This document shows positions 47,650 through 61,722 of a stretch of DNA of 64,000 bases, piece after piece. How positions within the stretch are numbered: position 1 is the first letter of the stretch; each line of letters begins with the position of its first letter. A program made the position numbers and the translations under genes. The DNA comes from Seriola aureovittata. Taxonomy: Eukaryota > Chordata > Actinopteri > Carangiformes > Carangidae. Under the pieces are notes generated by a model. The model ran no database searches, was not told where the DNA came from, and saw only the letters and a list, made by a program, of their open reading frames with translations. The stretch spans positions 23,477,475 to 23,541,474 of the forward strand of contig NC_079375.1 of NCBI RefSeq assembly GCF_021018895.1, in the 5' to 3' direction.

Positions 47650-48807
47650 CTGATGAAGAGACAAAACACAGCGTTACACCATCAACACACAACTGCCTCT
47701 GTGGAAATTGTACACACTGTTGCTATTAACAGTATATACATAATGCTTGCTGCGATTTATTTTGATTAAAAAAAAAAAAAAAATACTGGTTTGATTTAAG
47801 TATAAAAAATATAGTAGGTTAAGTGGTGTTTTATGATTTGTTAGACTGTAATAGTTCTGGCAACCATTAATTAAAAGAGCACCTGCTGTTTTTTGGTTCA
47901 TGTGGGTGCAGCAGCACAAAATGCAAAAGGCCTGGGTGAGGCGAAATATAAAATTGGAGGGTGTTAATAAATTCACCCTTATCCAGTCACATCAGTGTCT
48001 AGTCTCGTCGTTCTGACACAGCTGTGACACTCGCAGTGTCACATGACAACAACAGCTCAACAAAGGCTCCTGTAAGAATTCATACTGTTGTCTAGATTGT
48101 GCACGACCTGAACACACCACACCTCACATCTGCAGCCGGAGGGAGATGGCGTGGCAATAACGCACAGGGTTGATGATTCGCTGTGATCTGACATCTCCCA
48201 ATAAAAGTTCCCATCCAGACAAATTTCAAACTATGTAAAAATACTCTTTTTTTTAACACGGTTTTCCCAGCTAAAAAAAACAAACTGAAAAGGGGCTGGA
48301 AGCACCTTGTGCCCTGCCCACCACCGCTGCTCAGCCAGAGCCTCAGACACAGTCTCAGATGAACAGTCTGTTGAGACCAAAATCCGCGAGCGACAGACAT
48401 ATAAGAGCGCTGTGTGTTAGCATTTTGTATTTGCTTACTTTGTTTGTTAGCAGCATTAGTGGTTGTATATAGACCCTCTTTTGTTTATGCAATTTTCTGG
48501 TATATATTTACATAATAATCTTTGGTTTTTACAACATTTAGAGTTCAATATGTTTGTATTGAGAATAATGAAATAAATCATTGCTTGTTTTAGTATTTAT
48601 ACCATGTGACCAGTATGTACAGTATGTCATTACATTGTGGGTCTATAGTTTTTGGTACATTTGAACATTTTAAGCTTTTACTTGTGACTGTACAGGAACA
48701 CATGGAACGTGTTCTTTTGAGGACTTTTATTATCGTTATTCGAACTTCTACGCAAACACCTTCTGACTGTGTGATGAATAACCAGCGCTCCCTCCACCCA
48801 CCCTTAC
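47650..48807 (-). other. map4 intron between exons 3 and 4
   Basis: It has a poly-A run (47766-47781) and is otherwise unremarkable. Confidence 0.7.
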
Positions 48808-48882
48808 CAGACAGGTTGTCAGAGCTGAAGGCAGGCTGTCCAGGTGCGTCTTGGTATCCGCCCGATGACATCATCCCTGGAC
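48808..48882 (-). CDS. map4: map4 coding exon 3 (short projection-domain exon)
   Basis: This 75-nt exon is in phase 1 at both ends and encodes about 25 residues (GPGMMSSGGYQDAPGQPAF then SSDNLSG). The acceptor is cttcatctcctttag and the donor TCTG|gtaagg, both good. It joins in frame to the N-terminal exon 13.8 kb upstream (KSG-PGMM) and to the next exon at 47.6 kb (NLSG-FSQ). It is rich in Gly, Ser, Pro and Gln, with no domain I recognise, and is presumably disordered. Because both ends are phase 1 it can be skipped without a frameshift. The call rests on splice sites and phase continuity, not on homology. Confidence 0.78.
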
Positions 48883-49485
48883 CTAAAGGAGATGAAGAGC
48901 ACAGTCACCATCATCGCCAGTCAAGAACACAGGGGCATCGTGAGACCAGCTTTTCTTTTTATTCTGCCACGACTGTTTCGCTTCAGCAAGCAAACATCAA
49001 ATCCATTTGTTTAGACTATATCCCTGCTCCTGCAGGGAACATTAACAGATTCATGTTGGTATTTTTAAACTTCACATCAGATTTCCCTGTTGCCATGTGG
49101 CCCATGCTGCAGGTTACTTACATTTTCAGGTGTGACATATGTGAAAAAAAAAGGTCAAAAAACAGAGATAGGATACGTGACCTACGAGCTTCTGTTACCC
49201 AATTGTGAGGCCATCACACACCCACTGCGCTGCCCTCTGGGTGCAGCTCCCTGAGGTGCTGGCGGACTCACTATGGTAAAAGCCTGGTACCTGCAGCCAC
49301 AGCAGTCCTGTGTACAACAAAGTCAAACTAACTGAACACATCCAGCGTCCTTGCAGGCTTTGTTGAGACAGACAGAAAAACTGCACCTGAATCTGTCTCT
49401 CTGCCACTCGGCTCTGTCAACTGCTCGTCCATCAAGCAGGTCCCTCTTCTCAAAACCCCAGCCTCTCCTGCCTGTGTGTGAGGCT

Positions 49486-49511
49486 CTGTGTGTGTGTGTG
49501 TGTGTGTGTGT
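49486..49511. repeat. (GT)n microsatellite
   Basis: About 13 GT units. Confidence 0.93.
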
Positions 49512-51131
49512 ACATATTTTGACAGTGAGGCAAGCAGACACCAACACGTCGCTGAAGGGACTATCACCATGGTTACACAAGAAGAGGACGACAGCATCTG
49601 CAGTTCCCCCGCGCAACGCTTTGCTGATGGTGGACATGTTTTAGAAGACTGATGCATGTGCCCTACCCGCAGAGGCACACACACACCAGCACACACATAC
49701 ACACATCACTATTGATAAATATAAAGAAAATACACGTTTAATATTACTTTTAATCAACACATCATCAAACTTCCTGATGTGAAAGTGTCAGAATTACTCA
49801 GAATCATTGCTTTTCTTACAGGTTTTATAACCAGGAATTAAAATTGTATTGTCATCAATCTCAAGAACAGACAATACTGATGCATCCTGATACTCGACGT
49901 TATTAAAAACTGTCTCTCCAGCAGAAATAAGCTCACTCTCTCATGTAACGTAACACAGCATCTTTCTCCTGGGTGCTTTCCATTAGACTCGTGTGTCTCC
50001 CTGAGAGAGAGAGAGAGAGAAGCAGAGAGGAGACGCCAGGATGGAAGAATTGTATTCGCCAAACAGGACATGCTCGTTCCCTCCACCGTCGATTTGAGGA
50101 GAAGGCAACTACTTCTGACACGCAGCATCTCATCCGTCACACATGTACAAATAAGGAGTATAGCATAAGAAAAACGCTGTCTGTGTCTGTCGACTGATGC
50201 TTAATGGAGATATCTGCAGTGTCAGGGTGTCAGACTGATGGACAGTTACACTGTGTTTATTACTTAACAAACAGAACAGATGTGAGGGAGCAATAAAAAT
50301 AGTTGTAAATATTCAGAATAAAATCTGTGTAAAAGAGTCTGACGTCCTTTTAAGGCTTAGACTGATATTATAATGATAATAATAATATTAATAATATCTG
50401 TAACTGTGTGGTTGTATAGGGCTGGATGGGAATGGAAAAGAAGAAAAGAAGAAGAAAAATAAACAAAGCCGCAAAGAATATTTTTGATGATGATTCAGAT
50501 TCTACACTTACATATTTTATTCTTTTTGAATACAGATAAATAATGTCAGAGCTTTGCAGGTACTGCTCTTCCTGTCACTACAGGTAGGATATTCTGCCTA
50601 GAAATCCTGCAGTGTTATTAATATTAAAGCTGTTTCCAGCACGGCCCCGTCGCCTCCCTTCAGATCGGCTGACCAATCAGTGAACAGCTTTCGATCAAAG
50701 AGGTTTTTTTTTTTGCTTCTTCCACACGGGGTACACCTGTGAATCCTCGCTCTGATCTCCCCTGGGAGCCTCCTCTCTCTCCTCCGAGACACATTTAAGG
50801 GATTGGAACATCCTCGACGATGGCGGAGGGAGATCCGTTTCTGGGTCACGGAGGAGCGAGGATGGGAGGAAGCATGAATTAGCAAAATGGAAAGCACCCA
50901 CAGACATGCTGTGCCCTCTCTCTCTCACTCTCCCCTCACTCTGTGCTGTCTCGGTGTCTATGTTTCGCATTTCTTCTCCAGTCTTCTGTCCCCTCCCCCC
51001 ACACTCTAGGCTACCAGCCTCACCACTCCTAACAGTTTTTAACTCCCCTATTTAAGTCCAATTTCCTCTTACTACCATTAGTTCATTTGACTTCTAGATT
51101 CACACAAATATGACACACATTAAAAACTGAA

Positions 51132-51135
<4 letters not shown>

Positions 51136-51195
<60 letters not shown>
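51136..51195. repeat. (GT)n microsatellite
   Basis: About 30 GT units with a final TCTG interruption. Confidence 0.95.
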
Positions 51196-51584
51196 TGTTA
51201 TTACACAAATAAGCCTCGTTCCAAACTCTCTAGCTGAGGCTCAGTTGTTGCCATCTCTGCCTACAGTTTAATATATACAACAACGAACAAACACCTATGT
51301 CACTGTTTCATCATATCATTATAAATACCTCAATGTATAAATAACATTTCGGTAACATAGTGATATTGCAGTAAAATGTCCGTGAAGACTGAGCAAACTC
51401 CACCCACTGATGAAGACTGTGAGATGCGGTTGAAAGCAGTGGAAAAAGCTAACAACTGGACTGCACTGTTGCAGTTGGTTAATGTGGTGCTAATTTTAAC
51501 TGCTTTACATATGGTTTGAAGGTTTAATCTGTAATGCATTAAATAAACATAGAAGCATATGAGTTCTTCAAAGTGGATAATAAT

Positions 51585-51745
51585 CATAGCAGTGAGATAA
51601 ATGTAGTGGATTAATACGTAGAATATTTCGCTGTGAAATGTAGCGGGGTTGAAGTGTTAAGTAGTAACAAGTACCTCAAGTTGTAGTTAATTACAGTACC
51701 TGAGTAAATCGACAGAGATACAAGTATTAACTTCCCCTTTGCCCC
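51585..51745. repeat. Fish interspersed repeat fragment
   Basis: The words aacaagtacctcaag, ttacagtacctgagtaaat and aacttcccctttgccccagctc match a common fish repeat (aagtacctcaaa, cagtacttgagtaaat) from memory. Confidence 0.6.
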
Positions 51746-51764
51746 AGCTCTAAACGTCCATCGA

Positions 51765-52018
51765 TGGTAAATGGACTGCGCTTTTCTAGTATTATCGACC
51801 TCTCAAAGCATTTTACAATGGAAGCCACATTCACACACATTCATACAGCGGTTTTTCCAACACAGATTTTCTACCATACAGGCACATGATGATGATACAT
51901 TGGTTCAGTATCTTGCCCAAGGTCACTTTGAAATGCGGACTGAAGGAACCGGGAACAGAATCACCGACCTCCCGATTAGCGGGCGACACGCTCACCCTCC
52001 TGAGCCACAGCCGCCCCA
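51765..52018 (+). repeat. Fish interspersed repeat, nearly full length
   Basis: It begins ggtaaatggactgcgctttt, continues tcaaagcattttacaatg, attcacacacattcatac, agtatcttgcccaaggtcac, tgcggactgaaggaaccggg, and ends ctgagccacagccgcccca. From memory this is a very widespread fish element. The small ORFs across it are not genes. Confidence 0.8.
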
Positions 52019-53234
52019 TTGATAATTATCAGATATTTTTGACATATTTACATTGATCTATGTGATACACTTTGATAAAGTAAACCTGGATCAAGTGCAA
52101 TGTGATCAGGTTTTTCTTGCCCAGTAACTTGTCTGTCTATGTTCCTGAAATACCAGGGGACAGACTGATGTATCGTGTGTTACTAACTCATATCAAGACA
52201 CAAGGACACAAATGTATTTTTGGCACAGGGTAATGGTGGATATCATGAATCATTAACAAGTGTGCATTAACTGTGAGTTCATGGTGCACTCGATCTAGTG
52301 TGAGTGTGTTTGCGAGAGCAGGTGTGTCTTTATGGCTGTATCCACTCTGGAGTCTGTAAAGGTACGACACCTGTGAATGACTGAATGCCTATTCAGCTGA
52401 AACCACACAAACAAATACACGCACACGCAACGGCAGACGCATCAACTGCAGAGTCAGAGACTGTTTTCTTTCTCTGTCTACGTTTCCTCCTCGTCGATCA
52501 CTCTTCAGCTGTCACTTCGCGTTGCTTTCTTTGTTTTGTCTCTTTGTCCACTTCTGCAATATGTTACAGAACCTGACAACAGATATCAGTGGGACCGTGT
52601 TTGTATAAAGGTTTTAACATAACTGTAATACCATATTATGTCTGATTAGTTAGCATTACAACACACCACTGAATGAACACTGGAAACCCTCCACTGCTCT
52701 GTACATACCACCCACTCACACTTTCCTGTGATATTTGTCATTTTCAGTTAAGACAAGAAAATAAATGGTTGGGGGTTTAGAGGAGAGCTGAATGCAATTT
52801 TCAAATTCCAAGAGCTGTGATTTTATTTTGTATATTATCAATGTCTTAATAACTATTAAATATTATTACTATTATAAATAATACTATATTTGTCTTTTCT
52901 TTGTTTTTAGTTGCCAAACATCGACTTGCCTTCCATAAAGACAACTGTAGTAAACTTAGTTAGCTATAACTAAAGCAAAACTGTGACATTTCCTTAACAG
53001 CAGCCACAAAGAACTAATACTAAGTGTCAAGTCGAGTCATAATGTCAGTGAAATGACAGTAACGTCAGTCACACAGCAATATCCATCTAAAGTTTGATAA
53101 CATTAGCTAACACTAGCTAGCTAATGCTAGCCTCAACTAACTAACAGAGTGACTCAACTGAGTGGATTCAATTTAGCAAGAGAGATAACATCCCAAATAT
53201 CATTTAATAATCATTTTTCTTCTGTAAGTTGTCT

Positions 53235-53385
53235 TACAGATAACAGCATGAGTAAATATACTCATTTAAGTACAAAATTTTAAGATACTAAATAATTGCT
53301 TACAAGTAAAAGTATTAGTAAAACACGTGAGACAATGCTATTCTTACTTAAGTAGGTGATTTGAATTCTAACTCCACTACTGTGT
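53235..53385. repeat. Fish interspersed repeat fragment
   Basis: The words tttaagtacaaaatttt, gcttacaagtaaaagta, ttcttacttaagta and taactccactactg suggest the same family as 51585-51745. Confidence 0.5.
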
Positions 53386-53707
53386 AGAATAAATTTGATT
53401 TCTGTTGATAAAAATATATTTTGTTTCCCATGTAAATAACCAATACAGTTCCTTAGTTTATAGGAAATGATCACAGTTTACGTTACACAGTTTTATGGGA
53501 AACGTAGTCTTAGTGACACTGAACAAAACACTACATGTCAGAGAAGCTACTGTACATTAAACATACAGAACACAGACGGGAGTCTAAATGTAAATGAATG
53601 AAAAAGTAAAATACAATCTGGAGCATGAGGTGATTTCCGTGGAAGAAGTTTGTTGCTTTTTCTTTTCCTTTCTGTTCTTTTTGTCTCTCTCAGACATCCC
53701 CATAGAG

Positions 53708-53710
<3 letters not shown>

Positions 53711-53750
<40 letters not shown>
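53711..53750. repeat. (CA)n microsatellite
   Basis: About 20 CA units. Confidence 0.95.
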
Positions 53751-53752
<2 letters not shown>

Positions 53753-56700
53753 ACCACACACCCTCGGTGCGTGCATGCTTGCGTGCACAGTCAGAACCCA
53801 GACAGTCCTCTGAGGACAGCAGACAGTATCAAGCCTCAAGGTCAAACATCTTCTGTTTTTCAAACATTATTTTATGGCATTTCTGCATCACTGGGCTGGA
53901 AGCCCTTTCAAACTTTCTGCAAGGAAAAACAAGTCAAAATGTATAAGTGGGGAATCACCATGAAAATATCTCGTATTGCGTAGTTTGAAGAAATACAGTT
54001 TGATGGCCTAACCCTGAGCCACATATGGACTGGTTGCACTATTACATCATTGCTGCATATTGCACTACAGTGCATGGTAAGATGCAAAGCTGACCTTCCC
54101 TTTGAGCTCCTCTTGTTTAAATCAACTCCAGCTTGTAACGATGAGAAGAAAAATGGATTAAAAAATATGTACCTAGAGACATGGGTGGTGTCTGTGCCTT
54201 TCAGAGGGTGAATGGTTAAGACACAAGATTAAAGGACATATGAAAAGGTTTTTCTGCACATCCCCTCTGAGTCATTAAGCTGGTTGAAGTTAATATTTTA
54301 TTTCAGCTCCAATGGCTCAGGTCATTTGGGTTTGTAGTTTTTCCCCTGAAAACCAAAAAGTCGCCCTAGTTGTGAGCTGCCAACGGGACCTTTCTCGTAC
54401 ACACACATTACTACATGGAGCTTGTATCTAAATGGATGAGGATGGTGATTTCTGGTAAAATTTTCATCAAGAGACCAAAACCAATTAATTGATCCTGTTA
54501 GCAAGTATGAACTCCTCTGTGCCAAAAACTACAACAACAGCATGTTCCCTTATTACAGTATGATGAACAACCCCACATACACAATCCCGCTGCTGGAAAT
54601 ACTCATCAGAGTGCCAAATGTGTATTTATCTGCAGATTGAAATATTCCCCAGATCTCCTGTTTGAGTCAATGAGCGCCGTGTTAACTATCTGTGCATTTA
54701 GATCCACTTTTGTCAATTTAATGGCAGAAAAAAAATGGTCGCCGCGCTCCGTACATGGTTAAAAACGGTTGTACTTAGTCTCTTAATTACTCACGGTTGT
54801 GTTTTGCACATAACATGCAATAAACCATAAACAATAAATAATATAAGCCAGCTGTGATTGCTATTATAACGGCAGATTTGCCAGTTTTCAGTATCCACCT
54901 ACACATAACAAACAGCACAGTCGGAGGTGCGCTGGTTTCGCCTCAAGATAGCAATGTGCCACCAACGCGCCTGACAGCTCAGTAGCCTACTATTAAATCT
55001 GTGAACACAGTTGTATAATTTCTTCTGTGGCTGAAAAAGTCTGAAAAAATAACCCTGAGGACGTCGTCGTAGCTTTTGTTTACAAAATTTGTAACAAAAA
55101 TAGTTCAGAAGAAGAAGTGGGAATTCACGCAGCTGTGGGTCTCATGAAAACATCCAAGTCTTCCAACTTAATGGAAGTAGAAGTAGACGTTTTTCCAACA
55201 ACCATACAGGTCACTTGTCTCTACCTTCAGACACGAACCACAGGAGCGTACTGGCAGCAGGTGAAACAGACCTTAGTTGTGAGGGTACAACAGGTGGTCG
55301 AGGTTGTGGAGGTCAGATTTAGGCACAAAAACTGTTGGATTTGATTTAGGAAAAGGTCGGGGGTTTAGGTTAAATCAAATACTTCCTTAAGGTTAGAGGT
55401 CCTGCTTCGTCAGGGTTAAAATAAACATAAAAATTGAAGGGTGATAAAACAAAAACAACACTGATTATTGGTTTCAGAGGTCTCCTGTGTGAAAGGTCTG
55501 TGTTTTCATCCATCAACCCTGTTCTTCCAACACAGACTTTATCACTCTCTATATAATACATCACCTGACTTGCTCCTTTGCTCCCTTAACAATTACTTCA
55601 GCCACTACACATCAGCTAACAATAAATCCTAACTGTGTGTCGTAATAAGCTGCTTGCAAAGACGACCTACGATGTTGTTTGTTCACAGAAGGTCAGACTG
55701 CAGGACCGCCTGCTGTGCAGCGCCTCTGGAGCGGTTCGGGGCTTTATGAAGTGCACTTTGTGATGATGTGGAGTGCACCGTTCGGAGGGTACGAAGACAG
55801 GACCCATGCTGCACTTCAGCTCACAGCAAGAGTTCCAGATGAAGGCAGTCAGCCTCAGGGCAGACCTGCTGCCTCTATATTTAGATCAACATCTTCCGGG
55901 TCGGCTACAGTTGGGCGACAAGGTCAGTATCAAACGGCTTTATTTATTTTCGTTTAAATGTTCTGCTTGTATCGTTCTATTTACATATTTTGGATTTTGT
56001 TGTTTGCGTGTCTGAGTGTTTATACAATCTTCTCCATAAATAGACAAAAAGACACGAAAAATAATAATGAAATCTCATCTAGCTCCATCATAATCTCCTG
56101 ACTGTCCTGTCTGTTTCATTCTGGCGTGCGCATGTTGTCGACGCTCAAGTCCTTCGCTTGCTCTCGCTTCTCCAAGTCAAGGACAGGGGAGGTTATTGTC
56201 AAACAGCATCCCATCCTCGGTCACAGCTGTCACCATCTCTGGAGAGAGACGAGCACTTAGAGCGAGGGGGGGAGAAGGGAAGGGGTGAGGAGGGCAGAGA
56301 AGTAAGAGAGGGGTGAGGAGGGCGGTGGAGAGCAGAGGCACGGAGAGAGAGGAGGAGCAGACAGAGCAGAGAGGGACAGGTAATGAAAGTCCTGAGCTGT
56401 TAGTAGTGATGAGGACCTGAGTAAAAATGGCCGACTGTATGTGATATACACACAGTCTATGACTGACACGTCATGGTGGAGAGGACTAGTGGCTGTGGTA
56501 TTATCATATACAAACAAACAACGCTCCCTTTTGATTTTTAAAGGACGAGGCTGGTGATATTCTATATTTTTCTTACTGTCAACACATCATATGATAAGTT
56601 CAATACCCACAATGCACTAGTTTGTCTCCCCATACTTTCTGAATTCCCTGTCCTGTTTGCGGGGCTCACCCCACCGCTTCCTGCTGAAGACGTAAATCTG

Positions 56701-58040
56701 GGAAAAGTACGTCACAAATGTATTTGTTGATTAATGAAAAACTCTTAAACAGATGGGGACTATTTTCGGTGGCAAATTAATACACACTCGGTGCTTTAGT
56801 GGGTGTTAATCGGCCGGAGGACAAGGTGTGAGAAATAAAAGAGGAAATGGACTATAAGCTGAATTCATTAATGTACATGGAGGAGTGAGAACCCTTAACT
56901 AGAAATAAAGCAAATAATATAGAACAAATGAATGATCTGATATAGAAAGAGAAAGTACGAGATGTGTGACATGAGGAGGCGAAGTGAAGGCGAAGTAAAA
57001 CAGAAAGGTGTTCAGGTAAACTGTTGCTTCCTCTGGGTGCACAGTGCTGTGGTCCTCACAGCCATTAACTGCAGTTGCTCTGTACGAGTCCCATGGCCAC
57101 TGAGAGTGTGATGCAAATCCTGTTACTGTGACTGACACACTGAAAAGCGGCAATACCTCTGGGAGTGCCGCTTCCAAACACAGGCTCTTCTCACAATTAT
57201 ATTTTGCACTACAGCCTTGTGCTGTTACCAAACCACGCGAGCGAAGTCTTACAGTGAATATAAAACGCTGCCGAACCCAGTCTCTGTTGTTTACCACCTG
57301 TCTGATCGTCTGGCCGCTTGTGTTTTTTTCCCTCCAGCTCGACTCTGTTGTAGCGGCGTTCCCAGATCTCAGGATTTACTTTGGTGATTACAGAAATCCG
57401 AACATAAAATACAAATTGTCCTTTAACTTCTTAATCTCACATGCAACTTATTCTGCAAGTCACATATTAAAAGCTAAAACGCACTGAAAGCTTTAACTCT
57501 ACACAGCTCACGTCCTCGTCGGTCAGGATGTGAACCTGTGTTATTGAATCATTTATAGGAATATGAATTTGTCTAATGTATTGTATTTGCTTGTGTGGTG
57601 GTGGATTTATGTTAAGTGTATTACTGTATATGGTTTTGGCTCCTCCTTCAGGTCTCTTCCAGCTCTTTACCTGCACCAGGTAAAGTAGAGTGCTTGCTGT
57701 TGGTGTCTCTTAAGCATTACTTAAAGCCACAAACCGTCTCCAGCCCCTGCTCACGTCTCCTCGGCCATGTTCCCCAGACCTGCCATTTCCCATCCGCCCA
57801 CCAGATGTCTCCGGACTCTCTCCTTGTCCTCGTATTCATCTGCTCACCTGTTTCCCCGTCTTCAATCACCTGAGTTTCCCTCCCCACTCACACGCCGCTT
57901 CCCGTATATCTCCTATGTGCCTGCAACCTCTAGTTTAGTTACATGTCGTCTGTACCCGCCTGTACACCTGTCTGCCTGCTCGTCCACCCGTCTGCCTGTA
58001 AGCCACACTTCCTCCATTACAGCATCTTCACTGCATCAGC

Positions 58041-58046
<6 letters not shown>

Positions 58047-58088
<42 letters not shown>
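58047..58088. repeat. (GT)n microsatellite
   Basis: About 20 GT units, 18 bp from a CA run of opposite orientation. Confidence 0.95.
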
Positions 58089-58092
<4 letters not shown>

Positions 58093-58104
58093 GCCTCTGC
58101 TGGT

Positions 58105-58105
<1 letters not shown>

Positions 58106-58140
<35 letters not shown>
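58106..58140. repeat. (CA)n microsatellite
   Basis: About 17 CA units, forming with the preceding GT run a potential long hairpin. Confidence 0.95.
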
Positions 58141-58143
<3 letters not shown>

Positions 58144-59549
58144 TTCTCTGCTGCACCTCGAGCACACATACATGCACACACTGCAGAGACGCGTTATCAT
58201 GCCTCAGCAAACACAGCAGCAGACTGCAGTACAGTTTCACCTCCCTTGGCTGCTACAGGAGGACGCAGTAAACTACATGTATAATCAGGTACATCTGGAT
58301 GATCTCACACTCAAAGTCAATGTAAGTTTAACATCAACCGCAGTGACACCCAATACGACACATTATATAAATGTAGGGCAAGTATTAGTAGAACCACAGT
58401 GTGGAAACAGTTTGTATATGTAGTAAAACATTAGCTGTTTTTTAGTTTTTTTTAAAGATATTCAAAAACTGTGAAATTCACACAATATATAATTTATATA
58501 GTGAATGCAAAACATATTCACATTCATACACATCAAATATACTATGTCTTCAAACAGGAAAAATAACAAGAAAAAATGATTTTAAACAGATATTAAGCTG
58601 GTATATTTTTATATACAATAATTATATCTAGCAAATGATGGTATTATAATGGTAGTATAACAAAAACTGTAAATGCACTAATCCAGAGACCATTTTTAGT
58701 TTCCTAAGTAAACACCAGATACTCAACTGAAAAAAACAACAAAAAAACAAAATTGAATTACACTTAATTTTGCCCTGAGTGTTGTCTGCAGGAATTCCTT
58801 TCAGGCTGTATGAAACCCCAACAACCTTTATGTCGCCTGACAAGCAAACTCAGGGCAAGAAAATCCGCAAAGCCCTCTCTGCAGCTCCGTGAGGTTGTTG
58901 TTTTTGAGCACACAGTAACTGAAGGGGACTTTGGTAAGAAAACCAACGTGAAATATAGAAAGTGAGGGGAAAAATGGGTAAGCCCCACTCCAGTCCAGAG
59001 GGTGGTGGTGGTGGTGGTGATGATGCACCTGCAGCTGTTTGTTAACCACCAAAAACAACAGAAGAAGAAGAATCTTTATGTCATTTATGTTTATTACAGC
59101 CCTTCGTCACAGCTGCAGCCACGAATTACTACAAAGCTTCGCCTTTAATAAAAACAGAAATGAAAAGAAAAGTGCAGCACGTGCAGCTAGAGAATATAAA
59201 GAACAGTGGGAGCATGGGAAGGAGAGAAAACAAACACAAGAGGAAGAGACAGAGAACAAAGATAAGAGAGAGAGCGAGACAGAGAGAGAGAGAGATTAGA
59301 GGACACTCTCTTGTCTCTACAGATCTCATTGATTGGTAGTGATTCTGAAATGTACCCTGACCATCCAACTAGATATGTCAATATGTCAGTCTGCAAAGCC
59401 AATATGTCAGAAATATTTTCTATAACTGTAGAACGTACTTTACCTGCGGTGAGAACCCAAAGGTCATCTCTACAAGCAGCTTATTACGACCCATAGTTGT
59501 GTTTCATTGTGAGGCAACATCTAGCAGTGGTAGTAATTACAACAGGAGC

Positions 59550-59604
59550 GAAGGAGGAGGAGGAGGAAAAGGAGGAGGAGGGGGAGGAGGAGGAGGAGGA
59601 GGGT
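59550..59604. repeat. (GGA)n microsatellite
   Basis: About 55 bp of GGA with AAAA and GGGG interruptions. Confidence 0.92.
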
Positions 59605-61624
59605 TGAGGTGGATGCACGGCAAAACACAGGACTTTTCCCACAGCAGATCATTTTTCATTTCAGGTGTGAAACCAATTCCACGTCAGCGTTGCTGTGTTC
59701 ATACACGACCTTTTATCCACCGCACTTTTATTATTGTAACCATGACAACATTTATTCGCTGTTGCGTTATTCATGTGAACATGTCATCCACAACATTCAG
59801 CTAAAATGCTTTCAGCAATCAGCTGAACAGTAATCCATTTCTATTTCTCCAAACTAAAGCCACGTTAACATTATTCAGTCGATAAAATATCACAAAACGG
59901 TGTCCACTGCCAATCCTCAGCTCCCACAGCCTGACACGATGTTTATAAGTCACTTTATAAACTCAACCTGATCGATTAATCAACCAAAGCAATTAAACCA
60001 AAGGCAAACATGTTGCTTCAATGGAAAGATCTTTAAGAATCACTCTGAGGTGGACGTCTTGCATTTATGACACAGTGACAGTTTCAGTCTACAGCACAGG
60101 CAGAAGAGCTTGATGCTGATGGATGACAGACATGACAAGTTGCAACATACAACAAACTTCACTCACTCACAATGTCCAACAGCTTTTTCCAAAACCTCAG
60201 TATCCAATCAGTGAAAAAGTAACGTTTCGTTCACCCTGTTGGAAAAAGGAGATCGGACTCAAGAGCGAATGCTTCAGTGGCCTGACCTTTGGCCCCCTGG
60301 TTAAAATCTCATTGCACAGAGTCAGTGGTATAATGTGTGTGTTTTTACTGAGGAGCAGTGATATGAAAACATGTGAGAAACCCTGTGGTAAAACATCTGC
60401 TGTCAGCACAGTCTGCTGCGCAGGATCAACACGAACACTCACACCACATACAGAACGTAGCCCACAGGCCTATACAGTCACCAGGCTGTAGCTCAGACAC
60501 ACACACACACACACAGCTGGAGTATGTGTGCCTGCTTTTGATGGTCATTATCATACCAGCTGTGCATTGGCATGGCAACAACGCAAGATGATACGACAGG
60601 CTAATGGTTTATCATAAAGGATTAGATATACACACACACGATTGAGCGTGATGCTCCGTCTCTGTTTAGCGTCACACATCTCGAAACCAATCAACGAGAT
60701 CTCATCAATCTGTGGATCTACGCTGCTCTCTGTTCTCCATCTACAACCTTTATACCAACTCGTTAGGAGTTATGAGGTTGTTGTGTCATGTCTATTAACA
60801 TTACACAGCGAAGGATTGATTTTTCACTTGTTTTGTATTTGTTATCATCATGGGAGGAGATACCAACAGCTGTGTGATATAAACTCAGTGTCATATAGAC
60901 GTGGCACAATAATCATCTCTATAGAAATTTATGAGGAGGGAGCAAGAAGAAAAATGGACGAATCAACAAAGATGTAGAGAAATAAAGACAACGAGCCTGA
61001 GAGATAAAGACAAGGGAAGTCCTGCAACTAATTAAAGTAGACTTGATCTTCAAAGCACACAAACACACACACACACGAACACACACACACTCCTAGGAGG
61101 ATCCATAATGCCCCTGGCAGATATTACTTGCAGTGATGCCGATAAAAAGAGGAAGTCCAGGATCATTATTATCGTTGACTGTTATTGATACTGAAATCAC
61201 ATGAGTCTCTTAATTAATACTTTCTGAATTTAACCACAGGCCTTTAATGTTTCAGTGTGCCTTCACTGTTCAAAACAACATTAATTATTAACTGAATATG
61301 TCTCTGTAACAACTAGATGAAATGCTAATTAAGGCAGCATATGTTCAATTTAACATGATTTAGCATCATCATTTCATTCATCAGTCTTTACGTGTCTAAA
61401 CAAGCTGTTACGTTTATTAATAGGTGACTTATTTCGGTCGCTATGACGACAACAGTCTGAATGAAACTTGTCCAGTCGTTTCTCAAACTGCAAAGTAAAA
61501 TTTGAGGAGTAGTTCCTGATTCTGATCACATGATGTCAGGTAGACAGGTAGCTAGCAGTTAGCTCAGTAGCTGTTGAGTGTAAATGACCAACAGCAGGTG
61601 GAACAGTAGTTCATCCTGTCAGTC

Positions 61625-61722
61625 AGAGGCTAACAGAGGCTAACAGAGGCTAACAGAGGCTAACAGAGGCTAAAAGAGGCTAACAGAAGCTAACAGAGGC
61701 TAACAGAAGCTAACAGAGGCTG
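61625..61722. repeat. 10-bp minisatellite (AGGCTAACAG)n
   Basis: About ten tandem copies of aggctaacag, with variants aggctaaaag and aagctaacag, the latter twice. The variant units alternate near the right end. Confidence 0.93.

Noticed and set aside
50640..50900. GC-richer stretch with a CCAAT-like word as a possible alternative map4 first exon
   Set aside because: I found no donor in a compatible phase with an ATG, so there is nothing to support it beyond composition.
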